This document shows positions 18,341 through 27,282 of a DNA stretch of 64,000 nucleotides, in pieces. Source of the DNA: Pontibacter litorisediminis (GTDB lineage: Bacteria > Bacteroidota > Bacteroidia > Cytophagales > Hymenobacteraceae); contig NZ_JARDUA010000001.1 of assembly GCF_029360645.1 (NCBI RefSeq), forward strand, positions 620,001 through 684,000. The letters run 5' to 3'. The position numbers and the translations under genes were made by a program. Positions within the stretch are counted from its first letter, which is position 1. Each line of letters begins with the position of its first letter. Under the pieces are notes generated by a model. It made no database searches. It was not told the origin of the DNA and saw only the letters and a list, made by a program, of their open reading frames with translations.

Positions 18341-18501
18341 TCCCCATAATTTAACCAGAAATCATTTTCTTCTGCAAGACACTAACCGTCAAGGCAAAGC
18401 GGCTTTTCATACTTGGTTAACTCTTATTCCAACATCTTACTATTTAAGAGAAGCCAATATGTTTAGCAAAACTAATTATATTAGCACAAAGTATAGCTAG
18501 T

Positions 18502-19566
18502 ATGATGAAGGCAGAAGATTTTCTGAAAGGCCGAGGCGCCCAATATAACCCTAATAACCCCTACCTGAAGCAGGAGTATGTGGCGGAGCACGTGGAGGGG
18601 CTGGATGAGCCCATGGTCAGCAATTCGAAAACAGAGTTTCTGCAGGAGTTTCCGAAGAAAGTGGTGAATAAAATAGATAGCCCGGACCTGGGGCTAGGCT
18701 ACTCCATGAATCCCTACCAAGGTTGCGAGCATGGCTGTATCTACTGCTACGCCCGCAACACGCACCAATATTGGGGTTATGGCGCCGGTCTGGATTTTGA
18801 GCGAAAGATCATCATCAAGGAAAACGCCCCTGAAACGCTGGCAAGGCAACTGGAGAACCCGAATTGGCAAGTGATGCCCATCATGCTTGCCGGCAACACC
18901 GACTGCTACCAGCCCATCGAGGCGAAGAAACAGCTCACGCGGCGCCTCCTGGAGGTGCTGCTGCAGTACCGGCACCCGGTCAGCATCATCACCAAAAACG
19001 CCCTCATCCTCCGCGATCTGGACCTGCTGCAGCAACTCAACCAGTATGACCTGGTGCACGTGAGCATCAGCATCACCACCTTAGACGAGAAGCTACGGCA
19101 AAAGCTGGAGCCACGCACCGCGTCGGCAGCCAAGCGGCTGGAGGTAGTGCGGCAACTAACCGCGGCAGGTATACCTGTTAATGTAATGACGGCCCCCATC
19201 ATTCCCGGCCTGAACGATTCGGAAATTCCTGATCTGATAAAAGCAGCCGCAGCGGCAGGTGCCAGCAACGTGGCCTATACCTTGGTGCGACTCAACGGCA
19301 GTATCGGGCCTATTTTTGAAGATTGGATACAGCAAGCCTTCCCTGACAAGGCACAGAAGGTGCTGCGCCAGATTGCCGATTGCCACGGCGGGCAGTTGAA
19401 CGACAGCCGCTTTGGCGTGCGGATGAGCGGCGAGGGGAAGTTTGCCGAGTTGATCAGCAGGCTATTCCGGGTAAGCAAGCAAAAGTATATGGCCGGCAGA
19501 AGTATGAAGCCCTACGACTACAGCCATTTTTGCCAGCGCAAAGGCAAGCAGTTGGATCTATTCTGA
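18502..19566 (+). CDS. Radical SAM protein, SplB-like (PA0069 family)
   Basis: A 354-residue radical SAM enzyme. The CxxxCxxC cluster is C75, C79 and C82 (GCEHGCIYCYAR), preceded by MNPYQGC. The SAM-binding region MLAGNTDCYQPIEAKKQLTR, then SIITKNALILRDLDLL, and VRLNGSIGPIFEDWI agree with the PA0069/Rv2578c family, related to spore photoproduct lyase. The substrate of this family is not established. It lies 161 bp downstream of the CPD photolyase, so a role in nucleic-acid repair is plausible but inferred. The sequence begins with two ATG codons; the first was chosen. Confidence 0.88.
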   Translation: MMKAEDFLKGRGAQYNPNNPYLKQEYVAEHVEGLDEPMVSNSKTEFLQEFPKKVVNKIDSPDLGLGYSMNPYQGCEHGCIYCYARNTHQYWGYGAGLDFERKIIIKENAPETLARQLENPNWQVMPIMLAGNTDCYQPIEAKKQLTRRLLEVLLQYRHPVSIITKNALILRDLDLLQQLNQYDLVHVSISITTLDEKLRQKLEPRTASAAKRLEVVRQLTAAGIPVNVMTAPIIPGLNDSEIPDLIKAAAAAGASNVAYTLVRLNGSIGPIFEDWIQQAFPDKAQKVLRQIADCHGGQLNDSRFGVRMSGEGKFAELISRLFRVSKQKYMAGRSMKPYDYSHFCQRKGKQLDLF

Positions 19567-19614
19567 AACTAATTTACTATATTTCCTGAGCAGTAGCACC
19601 ACTACCCCCACCCT

Positions 19615-20460
19615 ATGCTCAGATACTCCGTTTATACTTTGGCGCTTGCCACCGCCATCCTTTCCGGCTGCCAGTCTGCCCCTTCAGAAGAGGCCACCAT
19701 GAGCCAGGAAGCGCAGGAACAAACCGCTGAACAGCCACTGTCCTTCCGCTCCAAAACCGTTACCCGCAAATCCAGTTACTGCGGCCAGGGCCCAAGTGCG
19801 TGCGCGGAGGCTACCATTACGTACCTGGAGGCCGTAGGCGGTAACGATGCGCTGCGGCAAAGTATAAACCGCTACATACAGCAGAAGCTCCTGAACCTGC
19901 AACTGGACATGCACCCTGACGCAGACACAACCCCAGGAAGCACAAACGCGGCCCAAACCGTGGCAGCGGCCTTTGTGAAGCAGCAGGAAGATTTCTTAAA
20001 AGATATGGAGGAGATACCGGCTTCCGCGGCCTGGGCGCTGGAGGTGGAGGTGTCCGCAATTTACCAATCGCCTGCCGTAACCACCCTGGCTATGCGGAGC
20101 TACACCTACGCCGGCGGCGCACACCCGAACTCTTACCTCAGCCTGCAAAGCTTTGGCAGCAACGGCCAAAAGCTAAACCTGGCCGACCTGGTGCGGGACA
20201 CAGTGCAGCTGCAACAGCTGGTAGAGCAGGAGTTCAGGCGCACACGAGAGCTGAATGCCAACGTTTCTTTTGCCGATGCAGGATTGTTTCTGGATAGCAA
20301 CGCGCTGCCGCTGCCACAGCAGGCTGGCCTTACGCCGCAAGGTCTCAGGCTATACTACAATGCCTACGAAATAGGCCCGTATGCTTTTGGGGCCACCGAT
20401 TTGGTGCTGCCTTACCAGCAGCTGCAGGGCCTCCTCCAGCCTAAGTACAGCCCTGAATAG
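19615..20460 (+). CDS. DUF3298/RsiV-like lipoprotein
   Basis: A 281-residue exported lipoprotein with lipobox LSGC (Cys19) after a short hydrophobic signal. The C-terminal half has the DUF3298 signature YTYAGGAHPNSYLSLQSF, followed by LNLADLV. An N-terminal part like DUF4163 is present. In Bacillus RsiV this pair of domains binds lysozyme; in Bacteroidota the proteins are uncharacterised. It is likely anchored in a membrane facing the periplasm or surface. It starts 48 bp after the radical SAM gene on the same strand, with TATACTT inside the signal-peptide codons. Confidence 0.85.
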   Translation: MLRYSVYTLALATAILSGCQSAPSEEATMSQEAQEQTAEQPLSFRSKTVTRKSSYCGQGPSACAEATITYLEAVGGNDALRQSINRYIQQKLLNLQLDMHPDADTTPGSTNAAQTVAAAFVKQQEDFLKDMEEIPASAAWALEVEVSAIYQSPAVTTLAMRSYTYAGGAHPNSYLSLQSFGSNGQKLNLADLVRDTVQLQQLVEQEFRRTRELNANVSFADAGLFLDSNALPLPQQAGLTPQGLRLYYNAYEIGPYAFGATDLVLPYQQLQGLLQPKYSPE

Positions 20461-20543
20461 GCTACCCATTACTGCGGCCCGGTGTAACATACAGCCGCAG
20501 CTGCAGTAAGAAAACCTAGCAAACAGAACACACGCCACACCTT

Positions 20544-21335
20544 ATGCAGCACGGACAGGATATTGTAGTTAACAGTTGGGCAGAGCTTCAGGCCGCGCTT
20601 TTTGACCACAGTTGGGACGACAAAATTAACCGCTTTCGTTCCTCATATGTGTACCGGGGCACCTGGAGCCAATCTTTCGACCTGGGGACGAGTATCATGC
20701 GCATCGGGCCCAAGTATGAGGAGCTGGAGCCGCACCTGCTGCGGAACTTTCGCAAGTATGCAATTAGCAACTCCACCCCCGGCGATTCTATCTGGAACTG
20801 GCTGGCTGTTGCCCAACACCACGGCCTCCCGACCCGCCTTCTCGACTGGACTTACTCCCCTTACGTGGCACTGCACTTTGCCACCGCCAACCTCAACCAT
20901 TACGACCAGGATGGCTGCGTGTGGTGCGTTAATTATGTTAAATCCAGCGAGCACTTACCCACCACGTTACGGAAAGCGTTGAAGGAAGAAGGCTCTAATG
21001 TGTTCACCCCAGAAATGCTTGAGCCCGTGGCGCCATCGTTTAAGGCTCTGAAAAGCTTTCAGGAGGAGGAGTACGTGGTGTTTCTGGAACCCCCTTCGCT
21101 CGATGCGCGCATCGTGCACCAGTACGCCCTGTTCTCCATGATGTCGGATGTGAAGGCAGAGCTGAGCAAATGGCTGTGCCAGCACCCTGATTTATACTTT
21201 AGGGTGATTATTCCGAAAGAACTGAAGTGGGAAGTACGGGATAAGTTGGACCAGGCCAATATCACGGAGCGCGTGCTGATGCCTGGATTGTCAGGGCTGA
21301 GCCAGTGGCTGAAGCGGCATTACACGCACTCGTAA
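20544..21335 (+). CDS. FRG-domain protein
   Basis: A 263-residue cytoplasmic protein. The FRG motif region spans about residues 28-110: FRSSYVYRGTWSQSFDLGTS with the conserved Arg-Gly, then WLAVAQHHGLPTRLLDWTYS followed by PYVALHFAT. FRG domains occur in stand-alone proteins, phage-defence loci and toxin-like proteins; the biochemical activity is not firmly known. The second half (PSFKALKSFQEEEYVVFLEP, then HQYALFSMM) fits the family. The two neighbours are lipoproteins on the same strand, so no antitoxin partner is evident. Confidence 0.82.
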   Translation: MQHGQDIVVNSWAELQAALFDHSWDDKINRFRSSYVYRGTWSQSFDLGTSIMRIGPKYEELEPHLLRNFRKYAISNSTPGDSIWNWLAVAQHHGLPTRLLDWTYSPYVALHFATANLNHYDQDGCVWCVNYVKSSEHLPTTLRKALKEEGSNVFTPEMLEPVAPSFKALKSFQEEEYVVFLEPPSLDARIVHQYALFSMMSDVKAELSKWLCQHPDLYFRVIIPKELKWEVRDKLDQANITERVLMPGLSGLSQWLKRHYTHS

Positions 21336-21418
21336 ATTTTCACGAAATTATAGGGTGTGGGTACGTATAAATATAGCAGAAATGTATAATTTAAGGCACA
21401 CTTACGTTTTTAACACCC

Positions 21419-22543
21419 GTGCTGATGAACCTGTGCCGAATAATGCGTGTCCTCCCCTTCTCACGCCCTACCACTAACCAAGACGTTTGGTTTAAAACTA
21501 CCGCTTCCTCTTTCTTTCGTTATACTTCAGGAGGCGCCCTGCTGGCTACGCTGCTCCTGACATCCTCCTGCATGCAGGAACAGGACGCCAGTGCCTCTGC
21601 CCTGCAGCAAAAGCCTGCCACAGCCACCACACTGCCTGCCAATGCCGCCCCAGACACGGCTGCGTTAGACGCTGCCTCTACGGCGCCGGCGCCAGAGGCC
21701 CTCACCCCCGCTGCTACTGCTCCTGCCGAGTGGACTTACCCCGGCCCTAAGCCTTTGCCTGGTGCCGTGCTTCCAGGCAAGCGCATCGTGGCCTTCTACG
21801 GCAACCTGCTTTCTAAGCGCATGGGTATTCTGGGGGAACTGGAGCCAGAGCAGATGCTGGCCAAGCTGGATGAGGAAGTGGTCAACTGGAGCAAAGCAGA
21901 TTCCCTTACCCCGGTGCAGCCTGCCCTGCACCTGATTGCCGTAACCGCCCAAGGGCATCCCAGCGCCGGCGGCAAGTACCGGCTGCGCATGAAGCACGAT
22001 CTGATTGACCAGGTACTGGAGCTGGCCAAACAGCGCGACGCTATTGTTTTCCTGGATGTGCAGGTAGGCCAAAGCACATTACAGGAAGAACTGCCGCAGC
22101 TGGAGAAATACCTGAAACTACCAAACGTGCACCTGGGCATCGATGCCGAGTTCGCGATGAAAGACGGAAAGGTGCCCGGCCGCAGCATCGGCACCTTTGA
22201 TGCAGCAGACATCAATTATGCCACCGACTATCTGGCCCGCCTGGTGCAGGAGCATGGCATTCCTCCCAAGTTGCTGATTGTGCACCGCTTTACACAACGC
22301 ATGATCACCAACTACGAGAACATTAAGCTAAGGCCTGAAACGCAGGTGGTCATGCACATGGACGGCTGGGGATCGCCGGCGCTAAAGAAGGACACCTACC
22401 GCCGCTTTATTGTGCGAGAGCCGGTGCAGTTCACAGGCTTCAAGCTTTTTTACAAAAACGACCTGCGAAACAGCCCCCGTATGATGACGCCGGAGGAAAT
22501 CATTGCGCTTTCGCCAAGCCCGATGTATATTCAATACCAATAG
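21419..22543 (+). CDS. Lipoprotein of unknown function, possible TIM-barrel
   Basis: A 374-residue product. A hydrophobic segment ends in the lipobox LTSSC at about residue 51, unusually far from the first ATG, so a later start is possible. A low-complexity Ala/Pro/Thr-rich linker (about residues 55-105) is followed by a conserved-looking domain beginning KRIVAFYGNLLSKRMGILGE. Its alternating strand/helix pattern (IVFLDVQVGQS, HLGIDAEFAM, LLIVHRFTQRM, QVVMHMDGWG) suggests a TIM-barrel-like hydrolase fold with acidic residues at strand ends. I do not recognise a named family with an assigned reaction. The gene stands alone between the FRG gene and the transglutaminase-like gene. Confidence 0.75.
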   Translation: MLMNLCRIMRVLPFSRPTTNQDVWFKTTASSFFRYTSGGALLATLLLTSSCMQEQDASASALQQKPATATTLPANAAPDTAALDAASTAPAPEALTPAATAPAEWTYPGPKPLPGAVLPGKRIVAFYGNLLSKRMGILGELEPEQMLAKLDEEVVNWSKADSLTPVQPALHLIAVTAQGHPSAGGKYRLRMKHDLIDQVLELAKQRDAIVFLDVQVGQSTLQEELPQLEKYLKLPNVHLGIDAEFAMKDGKVPGRSIGTFDAADINYATDYLARLVQEHGIPPKLLIVHRFTQRMITNYENIKLRPETQVVMHMDGWGSPALKKDTYRRFIVREPVQFTGFKLFYKNDLRNSPRMMTPEEIIALSPSPMYIQYQ

Positions 22544-22848
22544 CGCGGCTGTCGTCATTGGCAGCACCTATAAGTATAAACACCATTAATAATCAAGCAT
22601 ATATATTTACATATACCTAATTAGCAGCAAACACAGAAAAGTATAAATGCCTGGTTTGCAGATGTTTTAACACAAGTTTATAGTATGTTTTGGGGGCAGG
22701 GAAAAAGGCGCAGGAGAAAAAGCTAAAAATTTGCGTTTGCATGGAGCAAAAAGGCCTGGATTTTGCGTTAGTTCTGTAGAGAGTACACCGTCTAGTCGCT
22801 AGATCATGCCTCTTTCCTGAAGCCCTCGAACCTTTAAAAAGGATAAAC
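22544..22848. other. 305-bp intergenic region
   Basis: AT-rich leader before the transglutaminase-like gene, with two AAGTATA copies (near 22573 and 22639). No gene or clear TAnnTTTG element was found. Confidence 0.4.
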
Positions 22849-23739
22849 ATGACGCACTACCTACACAAAAACCTAGTGAACTTCGCAGTGCGGTTCATCC
22901 AGATCATCATTGTCTTTCCGATGGCCGTGTTGTTGAGCTTCTACATTGAACCCTTTGGCTCTATGAATTACGAGCTGCACTTCATGCTTTGCTTGATGGT
23001 GGCCGCAGCCGCCTCCGTGCTGGTAACCAAGTATAGCCGTAAGCTTATCGTGTTAATGTTCATTGCCATACTGGCCATGTTTGCGTTCAATAGCACCTTC
23101 AAAGCGCAGACGTTTGAGGGCATTTACGACGACTACAACGCCATGCTGGTAAACATGACGAGCAACCCGCACAAGGTCTCGTACTTCAAGCCTGTTCGCG
23201 GCACTTATTTCCAGAACCAGCGCGTTAAAAGCGCTATGCAGCCTACGCACCCAATGGTTCGTGCATTCGCGGTAGAGAATTCCACCCGCTACTTCCACGA
23301 CGAGTACTACCGCAAGTTTGGGAAGATAACCCGCTATTTCTCGCTCTTCAAGCACATCCGCCAGAACTGGCGCTACGTAAACGACCCGCTGGGCATGGAC
23401 TATTATTCACCGCCAACTGAAAGTATGCAACTGCTGGCCGGCGACTGCGATGATTACTCTATTCTGATGGCCTCTTCTATTATGGCTATCGGCGGGGAGG
23501 CAAGAATTGTTATCACCACAAGCCACATGTACACTGAGGTAAAAATGGGCCATGTGGACGATCTGGAGAAGATAAGCTATGCAGTTCGCACCCTCTTCCC
23601 GGATGAAGTGGCTGACGGGAAGATTCATTTCCACGAAACCGGCGAAGACCTTTGGATCAACTTCGACTACACAGCAGAGCATCCAGGAGGGCCTTTTCTG
23701 GAGCCAGAGCTATACAGTGTGATTGCTTTCGAGAAGTAA
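22849..23739 (+). CDS. Membrane protein with periplasmic transglutaminase-like domain
   Basis: A 296-residue protein. Two or three membrane helices fill the first 85 residues (FIQIIIVFPMAVLLSFYI, then a helix around LMVAAAASVLV and another around VLMFIAILAMF). A soluble domain follows with the transglutaminase-like core: Cys in LAGDCDDYSILMASSIMAIG and a downstream His in TTSHMYTEV. This fold usually acts as a thiol protease or peptide-crosslinking enzyme, or only binds. The substrate is unknown. The gene ends about 110 bp before tRNA-Glu. Confidence 0.82.
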   Translation: MTHYLHKNLVNFAVRFIQIIIVFPMAVLLSFYIEPFGSMNYELHFMLCLMVAAAASVLVTKYSRKLIVLMFIAILAMFAFNSTFKAQTFEGIYDDYNAMLVNMTSNPHKVSYFKPVRGTYFQNQRVKSAMQPTHPMVRAFAVENSTRYFHDEYYRKFGKITRYFSLFKHIRQNWRYVNDPLGMDYYSPPTESMQLLAGDCDDYSILMASSIMAIGGEARIVITTSHMYTEVKMGHVDDLEKISYAVRTLFPDEVADGKIHFHETGEDLWINFDYTAEHPGGPFLEPELYSVIAFEK

Positions 23740-23801
23740 AAAATATTCTACTGTTACTCAGTTACTTTCGGCTTCTCTAAAACTTTTTTAGTGCAGAGCT
23801 A

Positions 23802-23831
23802 TTGCAGTAAAGCAAACACCCGCTATATTTG
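23802..23831 (+). promoter_or_regulatory. tRNA-Glu promoter, copy 1
   Basis: TTG (23802-23804), a 19-bp spacer and TATATTTG (23824-23831). This is an exact match to the Bacteroidota TTG-N19-TAnnTTTG promoter, placed 19 bp before the tRNA. Confidence 0.88.
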
Positions 23832-23850
23832 CATCACAATTAGACAGAAC

Positions 23851-23922
23851 GGCCCGTTCGTCTAGGGGTTAGGACGCCAGATTTTCATTCTGGTAACAGG
23901 GGTTCGATTCCCCTACGGGCTA
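23851..23922 (+). tRNA. tRNA-Glu (anticodon TTC), copy 1
   Basis: A 72-nt cloverleaf. The acceptor GGCCCGT pairs with ACGGGCT, then discriminator A. The D arm contains CTAGGGGTTAGG, the anticodon stem CCAGA/TCTGG encloses TTTTCAT with anticodon TTC, and the T arm is AGGGG-TTCGATT-CCCCT. CCA is not encoded. Its own downstream hairpin differs from that of the identical copy at 61872. Confidence 0.95.
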
Positions 23923-23930
23923 CAACAATT

Positions 23931-23964
23931 AAAAAGCCGCTTCACATCAAATGGAGCGGCTTTT
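23931..23964 (+). terminator. Terminator after tRNA-Glu copy 1
   Basis: The arms AAAAAGCCGCT and AGCGGCTTTTT enclose a 12-nt loop, followed by a T run. It is unrelated to the terminator of tRNA-Glu copy 2. Confidence 0.85.
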
Positions 23965-24070
23965 TTATTTGATATATTTAACCAAAGGGGAAACTTATCG
24001 AAAGTTCTACGATTCAAGGAGATACAGTACCATGAATAAGACTAATCTAGGTTCCCTACTTAATTCTTCA

Positions 24071-24571
24071 TCAATCAGAATTGCTATATTCTTCGTCTGT
24101 TACTTTCTGTAGCCAGGTGACTATACCTTTTTCCGTTTTTGGTAAAATGTAGATCTGTTGCATGCCCGTATCAGGACTTGCCCCATGCCAATGCTCCACA
24201 TTGGGTGGGCACTTCACCACGTCTCCCTTTTTGATAGTTTGTCGTGGTTGCCCTTTGATTTGATGGTAGCCTATACCACCGGTTATAATCAGGATCTGCC
24301 CTGCCGGATGGCTGTGCCAATTGCTTCTGGCACCGGGTTCAAAGAAGACATTACCTACAAGGGTAGTATAGGTTGAGTCGCTTGCAACCAAGCCATAATT
24401 CCAGGCTTTTCCGGTAAAGTTTTCAGCGGGTCCTGCTTCTCCTTTTGGGAAAATAGCCTGTGTATCATTTGCAGCGGCTTCATTTGATGCTTGTTCTTTA
24501 CAACTAATCAAGGAGAGGGCTAAAACAGCAACCGCGGAAAGCAAGGACATTTTTGTTTTCATCTGTTGCAT
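24071..24571 (-). CDS. Exported cupin-domain protein
   Basis: A 166-residue protein with an N-terminal lipoprotein signal (LSLISCKEQ, Cys near residue 24) and one cupin barrel. The metal-site motifs are GARSNWHSHPAGQILIITGG and KKGDVVKCPPNVEHWHGA, so the His-x-His, Gln and later His ligands are present. Proteins like it sit with carboxymuconolactone-decarboxylase or dehydrogenase genes in AraC-controlled clusters. The reaction is unknown. It is the last gene of the leftward series 27858 to 24071. Confidence 0.85.
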   Translation of the reverse strand: MQQMKTKMSLLSAVAVLALSLISCKEQASNEAAANDTQAIFPKGEAGPAENFTGKAWNYGLVASDSTYTTLVGNVFFEPGARSNWHSHPAGQILIITGGIGYHQIKGQPRQTIKKGDVVKCPPNVEHWHGASPDTGMQQIYILPKTEKGIVTWLQKVTDEEYSNSD

Positions 24572-24609
24572 ACTTTCAGATTTCTGAATTTATCATTTAA
24601 AGGCAGATT

Positions 24610-25065
24610 CTATTCTATTTCAAAAGTTACAATTACGCTTCCAGAACCCAAGGCTGCAGCCAATCCCGAAGGGTTATCTATTTTCCCGAGCCGGGTATAG
24701 TTGTAAGAGGTTGGAAATGATTTATAGAACAGTACAAGAGTGTTACTGCCATAAAGCATGATATCACCTGTCTGGATGCTGCCTGGGTTTGAGGCATTTG
24801 CAGGGAGATTCTCCGGAAAATCGAAAAACTTTTCGTTGCCGTTCAGATCTCGCATATCGATGGTCATTGGGAGCTTTGCTTTGAAGGCAGCAACGGTTTC
24901 ATTGTTGTTAAGGGTTGCCGAAAAAGTATTGCCTCCAACCGTTATTTTCAGTTTCATACTTTCTTTTATGGGGTTGGCCGGTCTGTAATGCTCTTCTTTA
25001 CAACCACTACAGGCAAACAGACTGAAGCTGATAAGCATTAGCGGTAAAAAATAAAATAGCCTCAT
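24610..25065 (-). CDS. Cyclophilin-like-fold lipoprotein
   Basis: A 151-residue lipoprotein with lipobox LFAC (Cys19) followed by SGCKEEHYRP. The C-terminal 110 residues match the cyclophilin-like family often found with dehydrogenase/cupin clusters: MKLKITVGGNTFSATLNNNE, then FKAKLPMTIDMRDLNGNEKF, GDIMLYGSNTLVLFYKSF and YTRLGKIDNPSGLAAALGSG. Classic prolyl-isomerase residues are not evident, so it more likely binds a small ligand. It is co-directional with the cupin gene (38 bp). Confidence 0.82.
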   Translation of the reverse strand: MRLFYFLPLMLISFSLFACSGCKEEHYRPANPIKESMKLKITVGGNTFSATLNNNETVAAFKAKLPMTIDMRDLNGNEKFFDFPENLPANASNPGSIQTGDIMLYGSNTLVLFYKSFPTSYNYTRLGKIDNPSGLAAALGSGSVIVTFEIE

Positions 25066-25275
25066 ACAGGTGATGTTTAGGGCAGAAGCATACTTTTGAA
25101 TTTTAAGAAGGGGCTGTCACGGCCCCTTCTTAAAACTACTTTCTTTGTCTTACCCAGCTGAAACGATCGCAACTGTTGCCTTTACTTTATTCAAATTCTA
25201 CTGAACCACTAAGCCGCGAGGCTAACCGGATACAAAGAAGACAACTTAGGTTTGGACAGTATGCCGGTTAGGGGT

Positions 25276-26019
25276 TTAAAGCTCCTGAGCTGTTGGTCGG
25301 AAAAGGATCTCATTGATGTCCACCTCTTCCGGTTGGCTGATGGCGAAAGAGATAAGCCGGGCAAACGCATCGGGAGTAACGCCAACTTGCCCCACATAGT
25401 CCTGATTTGCTTCCTGAATATCTTTTTCGCTGATGTGCTCGAGAAGCTCCGTTTTAACGGCACCCGGCGAGATAATGGTGGTGCGGATGTTGTAAGGTTT
25501 AACTTCCTGCCTCAGGCCCTCAGACAAGGCGCGTACGCCAAACTTAGATGCTGAGTAAACCGCCGAACCAGGAAAAAGCTTATGGCCAGCTACGGAAGAG
25601 ACATTGATGATATGACCGGACTTCTGCTGCTTCATGTAAGGGAGCGCGGCAGCAATACCGTAGAGTACTCCCTTTAAGTTTAAATCAATCATCCGATCCC
25701 ACTCTTCCACATTCAGGCGCTCCAGTGGAGAAAGCGGCATGATGCCAGCATTGTTAAGCACCACGTCCAACCGCCCAAACTGCTCGGCAGCAGCATCAAC
25801 CAGTTTTTGTACCTGCTCACGCTGTGTAACATCAGTAGTTACAGCAATAGCTCTACCTCCATTCTTGTTGATTTCCTCTGCTATCGACTGTATGCGATCT
25901 GCCCGCCTAGCGCCAAGTGCAACGGCTGCTCCCTGTGCGGAAAGGTGACGGGCTGTTGCTTCGCCTAGTCCACTACTAGCACCGGTTATGACGATTACTT
26001 TTCCTTCTATATTATTCAT
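25276..26019 (-). CDS. Short-chain dehydrogenase (YdfG-like)
   Basis: A 247-residue classical SDR from the preferred start [20 protein letters not shown] (an upstream ATG at 26067 adds 16 unlikely residues). Motifs are [28 protein letters not shown] and YSASK, and the end [20 protein letters not shown] is typical of NADP-dependent 3-hydroxyacid/serine dehydrogenases of the YdfG type. It lies in the island between the cyclophilin-like gene and the hydrolase, all leftward, and presumably acts on the same small-molecule substrate. Confidence 0.9.
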   Translation of the reverse strand: MNNIEGKVIVITGASSGLGEATARHLSAQGAAVALGARRADRIQSIAEEINKNGGRAIAVTTDVTQREQVQKLVDAAAEQFGRLDVVLNNAGIMPLSPLERLNVEEWDRMIDLNLKGVLYGIAAALPYMKQQKSGHIINVSSVAGHKLFPGSAVYSASKFGVRALSEGLRQEVKPYNIRTTIISPGAVKTELLEHISEKDIQEANQDYVGQVGVTPDAFARLISFAISQPEEVDINEILFRPTAQEL

Positions 26020-26108
26020 ATCTAGAATGTGTTTTTGATTTAGGCAATATGGTTTAGTTAGATGCAACCCTTATTATCAGAGCGAGCAGCATCTCGATTT
26101 TTTTATGT

Positions 26109-27245
26109 TTACTTCGACTGCTGAACGGTTACAGTCTGAAAGCTCTTTCTAAAGAATGACTCCAGCTTGTCAAAGGGAATGATAGCTACCTGGTCATACA
26201 AATCCACGTGATCAGCATCGGGCACAGTTACTAATTCTTTCGGCTCGGAAGCCATTTTATAGATGTCTTCCGAGTAGTACCGGGAATGGGCATTTTCTCC
26301 TGCAATCAGCATGATCGGACGAGGCGAAATCATCTCGATGTTTGCTGCCATCGGAAAACTGAAGAAGGCCATGGGAGTTGTAGCTGTCCAGGCGGTGGTG
26401 GAGTTGATGGACCGAGGGTGGAAACCACGCTTTGTTCGGTAATAATCAAAGAAAGAAGCCAACACAGGATCTGGATCCTTAGGAAGCGCTTCTGGAAGTA
26501 CACGGGTTCCTTTTACCAGATTGCCCTTTTCGTCAAATGGTACTTCGTGCAAGCCTACCGCATACTTTCCGTTTTCTGCATCTGCCCAACGTTGCTGACT
26601 TAAATACTCAATCACCTGGTGGCGCTGTTCCAAAGTATAGCTGTCTTTATAATTGCGGCTCATGCTGCGGGACATGTCATACATAGAAGCCGTGGCTACT
26701 GCCTTAATCCGGGAATCGCCTGTGGCCGCAGTAAGTGCCATACCGCTCAAACCACAAATTCCGATAACGCCAATGCGATCACGGTCAATGGAAGGTAATA
26801 AGCCTAAGTAATCGACCGCAGCACTGAAGTCTTCGGTAAAAATTTCAGGCGAACCAACGTTACGTACTTCTCCCCCGCTTTCGCCCGTGAAGGAAGGGTC
26901 GAAAGCCAACGTTACAAAGCCCCGGGCGGCCATTTCATTTGCGTAAAGTCCCGAAGACTGCTCTTTCACCGCTCCGAACGGACCGCTTAAGATGATAGCG
27001 GGAAGTTTTTGGTCTTGAATAGCTTTTGGCACATATAGATCAGCGGCTACCGTAATCCCGTACCGGTTCTTAAAAGTTATACTTTGACGGGTGACATTAT
27101 CACTTAACTCAAAAGTATAGTGTTCTGTTTTTTGCGCGTTTTCTATTGCATCCGTGTTATCAGCTCTTACTGTATTCTCTTTCTGAGCGCAAGCCTGTCC
27201 CAGCAACATAAGTGCTGCAGCTGCAACAACTAGTATTTTCTTCAT
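26109..27245 (-). CDS. Exported alpha/beta hydrolase
   Basis: A 378-residue protein with a signal peptide (MKKILVVAAAALMLLGQACA, possibly lipidated at the Cys). The alpha/beta-hydrolase domain has FKNRYGITVAADLYVPKAI, LAFDPSFTGESGG, a nucleophile elbow region GVIGICGLSGMALTAATGD, and late Asp and His candidates in VTVPDADHVDLYDQV. It resembles the YcjY/dienelactone-hydrolase group. The substrate is unknown. Two AAGTATA/TATACTT copies are in the coding region (near 27067 and 27112), so this island carries the window-wide motif too. Confidence 0.87.
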   Translation of the reverse strand: MKKILVVAAAALMLLGQACAQKENTVRADNTDAIENAQKTEHYTFELSDNVTRQSITFKNRYGITVAADLYVPKAIQDQKLPAIILSGPFGAVKEQSSGLYANEMAARGFVTLAFDPSFTGESGGEVRNVGSPEIFTEDFSAAVDYLGLLPSIDRDRIGVIGICGLSGMALTAATGDSRIKAVATASMYDMSRSMSRNYKDSYTLEQRHQVIEYLSQQRWADAENGKYAVGLHEVPFDEKGNLVKGTRVLPEALPKDPDPVLASFFDYYRTKRGFHPRSINSTTAWTATTPMAFFSFPMAANIEMISPRPIMLIAGENAHSRYYSEDIYKMASEPKELVTVPDADHVDLYDQVAIIPFDKLESFFRKSFQTVTVQQSK

Positions 27246-27282
27246 TTTTTGGCTTATTAAGTACTCTGTTAAAGAGAAAGTT

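Larger units (their letters stand above)
23793..23923 (+). repeat. 131-bp duplicated segment (promoter plus tRNA-Glu), copy 1
   Basis: Identical over 131 bp to 61814-61944, in the same orientation 38 kb away. The block covers the promoter, the short leader and the whole tRNA, and ends one base (C) after the tRNA. The sequences downstream differ completely between the copies. Confidence 0.93.
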
